A stretch of DNA of 64,000 nucleotides, from the NCBI GenBank assembly GCA_006176705.1, contig QRFJ01004972.1:78179-142178 (forward strand), given 5' to 3'. The stretch comes from Cocos nucifera (lineage: Eukaryota; Streptophyta; Magnoliopsida; Arecales; Arecaceae). Shown here piece by piece: positions 58,428-64,000 of the stretch. Position 1 is the stretch's first letter, and each line of letters starts with the position of its first letter. Below the pieces are notes generated by a model, which was not told where the DNA came from, searched no databases, and worked only from the letters and a program-made list of their open reading frames with translations. The translations under genes were made by a program, and so were the position numbers.

Positions 58428-59203
58428 TGTTGGAATATTCGAATTTGCTCGTTCCAATTCAAAATTGGCTCCTTGCTGTACATTTATATATAAGAAGAAC
58501 CAGGAGATTCCAAAAAGAAAGGCTCCAAAAAGAAAAGAATTTTCGTAATTCAACTTTTATAAGTCATCTTGATCAAATCAGGACTGTTAATCGGCCGACC
58601 TATGTTCATCAGTCGATCTATGTTCATCGACCAACTAATGTTCATCGGTCGACTAATGTTTATCGGCCGACCTATGTTCATCGGCCAACTACTGTTCATT
58701 GACCAACCATTGTTCATCTTCTGGCTAATATTTATCGACCGACCTATGTTCATCAGCCAACTACTGTTTATTGGCCAACTACTATTCATCGGCCGACCAC
58801 TCTTCATCCCCCGATCAATGTTCATGGTCAACCACTATTCATGGCCGACGTATCAAATAATGAGTTATAATTGTCGGTGTAAGAAGGGCGTAACGGCCAC
58901 TTCACGATCATATAATGAGTATTAACTACTCACTTAGTGTCGAAATAAGCGGGATTCCATGATATTTAATTATTACAGATGGTTACTAGTCCATTCGCCT
59001 ATAAAAAAAGGGTAAATCGAGTACTTTGGGGAGGAAATTCTGGGCTAAATTCTGTCTAATTCTATTTATATTCTCCTATTCATCAATCCTCCACTGACTT
59101 AAGCATTGAAGGATCCCCACCAAAAATAATTTCGATCAGGGTGGGCTTCTTTTGCAGGTGCTCTCCTCCGATGATGGACGCAATAGGTAGATTGGTTGCA
59201 ACA
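58428..59203 (+). mobile_element. LTR 1 of the non-autonomous gypsy-like element
   Basis: Starts TGTTGGAATATTCG and ends GCAACA; 776 bp. It has a TATA box (TATATATAAG, 58485-58494) and an 18-bp tandem array. It matches LTR 2 (60623-61395) and, inverted, LTR 3 (63328-63996). A primer-binding-site-like ttggtgtgtcaagtagggg follows two bases later (59206-59224). Confidence 0.85.
58585..58853. repeat. 18-bp tandem array in LTR 1
   Basis: About fourteen imperfect 18-bp units of the type tgttcatcggccgaccta. Related arrays lie at 60780-61048 in LTR 2 and 63684-63838 in LTR 3. Frames through it give six-residue repeats (MFIGRP) that are not genes. Confidence 0.9.
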
Positions 59204-59251
59204 AATTGGTGTGTCAAGTAGGGGAAAAAGAAATAAACTGCTCTAACAAAG

Positions 59252-59830
59252 ATGCCGAAAATGCGAACCCAAAATTCTACCAATTTCGCTAGGCAATCTT
59301 CCCGTCGGGAATATCTTCCCCCTCCATCTCCAATAGCAGAGTCTGATTCTTTATGTCCAGCCATCACGGCGAACGCCCAACAATTCGCTGCTCCAGCAGC
59401 AGTAAACACAATAGTAGCAATAAAATTGGTGGCGGAGGAGCCAGTGCCGTATACAGCGCCATCTAGATACAATCACCAATGAAATGATGATCGGCTCAGT
59501 ATTTCCACCATGTCGAGCTCCACCATCTCAGCACTCCCACTATACTGCTCGTCAATAGCAACAGTCATTTTCTCCTTCTCATCACCATAGTATTAAGAAG
59601 GGGAAGAGGTCGTGCTCGCTTTCAGGTTCTTCATCCTCAAGTTCTTTGGAGGATTCTACCCCTAAATTCTCACAACAACGATGGCTCGACGATTATGAGT
59701 GAAAGCTCAAAGATATCAACCGTCGACTCATCTAGCTCCAAGTAGATGGTCGAGGATCATCCAATGACTTTAGCATCTACAACGTTATGAGCGGAACCTC
59801 TAGGAGCTAGATCGCCAAATTGAAAAGCTA
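59252..59830 (+). pseudogene. Gag-like remnant of the non-autonomous element, unit 1
   Basis: An ATG at 59252, shortly after the primer binding site, opens a 76-codon frame (MPKMRTQNSTNFARQSSRRE). After a frame change, KKGKRSCSLSGSSSSSSLED, WLDDYE and KLKDINRRLI can be read to about 59830, with stops. This looks like a gypsy-type gag N-terminal region. No protease, reverse transcriptase or integrase follows; the coding space is filled by a 32-bp array. Confidence 0.5.
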
Positions 59831-59890
59831 CAAACAAACCCAGAAGAAGACTGCGGGGCAAGTTCCAATGACCCATCGGTTAATCTACAT

Positions 59891-60462
59891 ACTGACTCCA
59901 ATTGGATGGAACAAAATGCTGACTCGACTATAATCGAGCGGAACAATATGCCGACTCGACTTTGATCGAGCGGAATAATATGCCGACTTAACTTCGATCG
60001 AGTGAAACAAAATACCGACTCGACTTCGATCGAGCGAAACAAAATGCCAACTCGATTATGATCGAGCAGAACAATATGCTAACTCAACTTCGATCGAATG
60101 GAACAAAATGCCGACTCGACTATGGTCGAGCGAAATAATATGCCGACTTGACTTCAGTCGGACGGAACAAAATGTCGACTCGACTATGATCAGGCAGAAC
60201 AAAATGCCAACTCGACTACGATCGAGCAGAATAAAATGCTGACTTGACTACGATCAGACGAAACAATATGCCGACTCGACTATGGTCGAACGAAATAATA
60301 TGCCGACTCGACTACGATCAAATGGAATAAAATGCCGACTTGACTTCGATCGAGCGGAACAATATGCCAACTCAACTATAGTCGAGCGGAACAATATGTC
60401 GACTCGGCTATGATCGGACGAAATAATATGCCGACATTGCTATGGTTGGACAAAATAATATG
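59891..60462. repeat. 32-bp tandem array, unit 1
   Basis: About eighteen units of 32 bp such as gaacaatatgccgactcgac followed by t(a/t)tgatcgagcg. Each contains a short palindrome (cgactcgac...gatcgagcg). The second internal region has a shorter array (62091-62432). Confidence 0.9.
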
Positions 60463-60622
60463 TAACGATTACAAATTTGGTCGCCGCTGCCGCTTCGGAC
60501 TCCTGAACTCCGATAACAACTAAAACAAGCACAGAATCGGAGCTCGAAATCATGGCAGAAGATACGCTAACTCCCATCATTCAATGTGTCAAGTCACCTT
60601 GGACTTGAGAGTGCGGGGGCAA
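60463..60622 (+). other. 3' end of internal region 1 with polypurine tract
   Basis: The sequence ends in gagagtgcgggggcaa (60607-60622), a purine-rich tract directly before LTR 2. Confidence 0.65.
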
Positions 60623-61395
60623 TGTTGGGATATTCGGATTTGCTTGTCCCAATTCGAAATTGTCTCCTTACTATACATCTATATATAAGAAGAGCCAAGA
60701 GATCCCAAAAAGAGAGGCTCTAAAAAGAAAAGAATTTTTGTAATTCAACTTTCATAAGTCATCTTGATCGAATCAAGACTGTTCATCGGTCGATCTATGT
60801 TCATCAGCCAAATAATGTTTATCGACCAATCTATGTTCATCGATCGACTACTGTTCATCGATCGACCATTGTTCATCTGTCGACTAATTGTTATCGATCG
60901 ATCTATGTTCATCGATCGACTACTATTCATTAGCTGGCTACTGTTCATCGATCGACTACTGTTCATTAGTTGATTACTGTTCATCGATCGATCATTCTTC
61001 ATCCGTCGACTAATGTTAATGGCCGACCATTGTTCATGGCCGATGTATCATATAATGAGTTATAATTGTCAGCGTAAGAAGTGCATAACGACCACTTTAC
61101 AATCATATAATAAGCATTAACTACTCACTTAATATCAAAATAAGTGGGATCCCATGACATTTAATCATTATAAACGGTTACTAGTCCATTCGCCTATAAA
61201 AAGAGGATAAACTGAATACTTTAGGAAGGAAATTCTAGGCTAAACTCTACCTAATTCTATTTATATTCTCTTGTTCACGAATTCTCCACTGACTTAAGCA
61301 TCGAAGGATCCCCATCAGAAATAATTTCGATCAGAGTGGACTTCTTTTGCAGGTGCTCTCCTCCAGCGACGGGCACAATAGGTAGATTGGCTACA
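60623..61395 (+). mobile_element. LTR 2 (shared) of the non-autonomous gypsy-like element
   Basis: Starts TGTTGGGATATTCGG and ends CTACA; 773 bp, same order as LTR 1. It is preceded by a polypurine tract and followed by a primer-binding-site-like ttggcgtgccaggtag (61401-61416), so it serves as 3' LTR of unit 1 and 5' LTR of unit 2. Confidence 0.85.
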
Positions 61396-61445
61396 ATAGA
61401 TTGGCGTGCCAGGTAGAAAAAAGAAACAAATTTCTCTAACAAAGA

Positions 61446-62030
61446 TGTCAAAAATGTGAATCCAAAATTCTACCAGTTTTGCTAGTCAATCTCCCCGTCA
61501 GGAATATCTTCCCCTCCATATCCAATGGTAGAGTCCAATCTCTATGTCCAGCCGTCACGGTGGACACTCAACAATTCGCTGCTCCAGCAGCAGTAAACAC
61601 AACAGTAGCAATAAAATTGGTGGCAGAGGAGCCAGTGCTGCATATAGCGCCATCTAGATACAGTCACCAACGAAATGATGATTGGCTCAATATTTCCACC
61701 ATGTCGAGCTAGCACCATCTTGGCACTCCCACTATACTGCTCGCCAATAGCGACAGTCATCTTCTCCTTGTCACTGCCATAGTATTAAGAAGGGGAAGAG
61801 GTCGCGCTAGCTTTCAGGTTCTTCATCCTTAAGTTCTTCGGAGGATTCTATCCTTAAATTCTCACAACAACAACATCTCGATGATTATGAGTGAAAGCTC
61901 AAAGATATCAATCACCGACTCATCTAGCTGCAAGTAGATGGTCGAGAATCATCCAATGACTTTAGCATCTACACCATTATGAGCGAAAGCTCTAGGAGCT
62001 AGATCGTCAAATTGAAAAGCTGCAAACAAA
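61446..62030 (+). pseudogene. Gag-like remnant, unit 2
   Basis: Counterpart of 59252-59830, starting ATGTCAAAAATGTG and keeping FCxxQ, the Ser-rich block and KLKDINHRLI-like sequence, with more frame breaks. No pol domain follows. Confidence 0.5.
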
Positions 62031-62090
62031 TCGAGGAGAAGACTGGGGGGCAAGTTTCGATAATCCATCGGTTAATCTACATACCGACTT

Positions 62091-62432
62091 CGATCGGGCG
62101 GAATAAAATACCGACTCGACTATGATCGAGCGGAATAATATACCGACTCCACTACGGTCGAGCAGAACAAAATGCCCACTTAACTCCGATCGAGTGGAAC
62201 AATATGCCGACTCAACTCTGATCGAGCGAAACAAAATGCTGACTCCACTTCGATCGGACGGACGGAATAAAATGCCGACTTGACTACGATCGGGTGGAAT
62301 AATATGCCGACTCAACTACTATCGGATGGAACAAAATATCGACTTGATTCCGATCGAGTGGAACAAAATGCCGACTCGACTATAATCGAGCGGAATAATA
62401 CGCCCACATGGCTATGGTTGGACAAAACAATA
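62091..62432. repeat. 32-bp tandem array, unit 2
   Basis: About eleven units of the array seen at 59891-60462. The difference in copy number between the units (about 18 against 11) shows expansion or contraction after duplication. Confidence 0.85.
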
Positions 62433-62592
62433 TGTAACGATTACAAATTCGATCACCGCTACCGCTTCGAACTCCTGAACTCCGATAGCAATCGAAACAA
62501 GCGCATAATTGGGGCTCGAAACCATGGTAGAAGATACGCTAACTCCCATCATCTAATGTGTCAAGTCACCTTGGACTTGAAAGTGGAGGGTT
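62433..62592 (+). other. 3' end of internal region 2; third direct LTR missing
   Basis: Matches 60463-60612 up to ttggacttgaaagtgga and then diverges. No LTR follows. The element is truncated exactly where the polypurine tract would join the next LTR. Confidence 0.65.
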
Positions 62593-62733
62593 CATACTGT
62601 GTATTTGTATACTAAACGCAAATTCAAACTAGAAGGACTTGCACTAAGCACAGTAAAAGCTCAAAATTTTATTATTTAAATTATTTACTAAATTTAAATA
62701 TTTTATCATGAGTTTTTGAAACTTGTGGGAGAT

Positions 62734-63327
62734 TGTTGACTTTTTTTGAGAGTTTCAAAAACTCCTGGTCGTTGATTGGTCACAGGGGCACGCGGGCCGG
62801 TCCATGAGTGTTCCCTGCATGGGCCATTTTGTGAGTGCTCCACGCATGATCGGCATTCCATGGTTCCATGAGTGCTCCACTCGTGAGTGGCCGTTCCGCA
62901 TGCAGGCGACTATTCTGCAATCCATTCATGCTTTTGAACAGCTTTTTTGGGGTATTGAGTCTATAATAGGCCCCTATCTCAAGTTTTCACGTCATTCAAG
63001 AATTCTTCATTTTAACCGTCTAACAGTTCTTCCCATATTCTTTCTCAAATCTCTAAATACTCTTTTTTTCTATCACTCATATTTTTATTCTTCTTCTAAT
63101 CTTTTGGGCTAAAGACGAGCTTGATTAGCGTTCGATCGAGATCATGCCACCGATGGATGTTGGAGTACTTGGCTTTCGTATTGTACCCTGGAGAAGGGTG
63201 TGCGGCTTACATCTTCATATAAGAAGGGGCCGAAGTCTCCTTTAGGACAGTAATTTTACTGCCTCCCAAGCTAGATCCTATATTTTTAAAATTTTATTTG
63301 TCACATCAAAATTTATTGTTTCATACA
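62734..63327 (+). mobile_element. Copia LTR remnant
   Basis: A polypurine tract (acttgtgggagat, 62721-62733) is followed by TGTTGACTTT, as at the 3' LTR of copia elements. The segment has no coding potential. It runs to 63327 where the inverted LTR 3 begins, so it is probably cut by that insertion. Confidence 0.55.
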
Positions 63328-63996
63328 TGTTGCGGCCAATCCACCTATTGCGCTTGTCGCCGAAAGAGAGCATCTGCAAAAGAAGTCCACTCTGATCGAA
63401 ATTATTTCTGGTGGAGACCCTCCAATGCTTAAGTTAGTATGCGATTGATGAACAGGAGTATATAAATAGAATTAGATAGAGTTTAGCCCAAAATTTTCTA
63501 CCTAAAGTACTCGATTTACCCTCTTTTTATAGGCAAATGGATTAGTAACCATCTATAATGATTAAATGTAGTGGGATCCCGCTTATTCTGATATTAAGTG
63601 AGCAGTTAATACTCATTATATGATCGTGAAGTGGCTGTTATGCGCTTCTTACGCTGACAATTATTACTTATTATATGATACATCGATCATGAACATTGAT
63701 CGGTGGATGAAGAGTGGTCCACCAATGAATAGTAGTCAGTCGATGAACATAGGTCGGTTGATCAACATTAGTCGGTGGTTGAACAATGATCAGTTGATGA
63801 ATAGTAGTCGGTCGATGAACATAAGTCGGCCAATGAACTGTCCTGACTCGATCAGGATGACTTATGAAAGTTGAATTACGAAAATTTTTTTCTTTTCAGA
63901 TCCTTCCTTTTTGGGATCTCTTGGCTCTTCTTATATATAGATGTACAACAAGGAACCGATTTTGAATCGGGGCAAGCAAATCCGATATCCGGAACA
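63328..63996 (-). mobile_element. LTR 3 of the non-autonomous family, inverted
   Basis: Read in minus, it starts TGTTCCGGATATCGG at 63996, has the TATATATAAG box, a reduced 18-bp array (63684-63838) and ends GCCGCAACA at 63328. No primer binding site follows on its inner side, so it is a solo or truncated LTR. The window ends four bases after it. Confidence 0.8.
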
Positions 63997-64000
63997 TTAC

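Noticed and set aside
58427..58925. Frames with MFIGRPMFIS-type repeats
   Set aside because: They are readings of the 18-bp tandem array and not separate proteins.

Overview
The window is nuclear DNA of a flowering plant. It contains one multi-exon receptor-kinase gene with GT-AG introns, Ty1/copia and Ty3/gypsy LTR retrotransposons, LINE fragments, a CACTA-type element, MITEs and long microsatellites. The gene type and repeat style suggest a monocot, perhaps a palm, but that is inference. No prokaryotic or organellar gene was seen.

The only gene that looks intact is on the minus strand at 11094-17239. It encodes a G-type lectin S-receptor-like serine/threonine kinase. Seven exons join in phase and code for lectin, S-locus glycoprotein/EGF, PAN, transmembrane and complete RD-kinase domains. 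The main exon starts directly at the mature lectin domain. A small exon at 19353-19422 encodes a signal peptide and has the matching splice phase, which gives a full-length model of 801 residues in eight exons. At 28007-28310 (+) lie two decayed exons of a related receptor kinase.

Layout. 1-1492: foldback CACTA-type element, cut by the window start. 1493-8466: decayed Copia element (Copia-1) with its 3' LTR. 8486-9440: LINE remnant. 9590-10378: promoter/leader-like module, copy A. 11094-19422: receptor kinase. 20340-21193: two opposed LINE remnants. 23158-24002: Copia gag and LTR remnant. 25700-26060: leader-like region of a possible gene. 29932-44577: gypsy-type composite whose two outer arms are inverted copies, with a nested, nearly complete Copia (Copia-2, 32544-42905, minus). 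45200-52690: AT-rich and CT-rich intergenic DNA with MITE-like foldbacks and tandem repeats. 52690-53810: LINE remnant. 53821-56616: 2.8-kb element with very long GC-rich inverted repeats and an 8-bp target duplication. 56757-57341: MITE inside a TA microsatellite. 57415-58355: promoter/leader module, copy B, carrying its own small MITE. 58428-62592: non-autonomous gypsy-like element arranged LTR-internal-LTR-internal. 62734-63327: Copia LTR. 63328-63996: inverted LTR of the non-autonomous family.

Most of the sequence is therefore nested transposable elements around one receptor-kinase locus. The points most worth a second look are the split signal-peptide exon, the palindromic gypsy composite with an in-frame 45-bp coding minisatellite, the long-TIR foldback, the tandem non-autonomous LTR element with two separate minisatellites, and the duplicated promoter/leader module without a coding body. 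All calls come from reading the sequence; no database search was possible.
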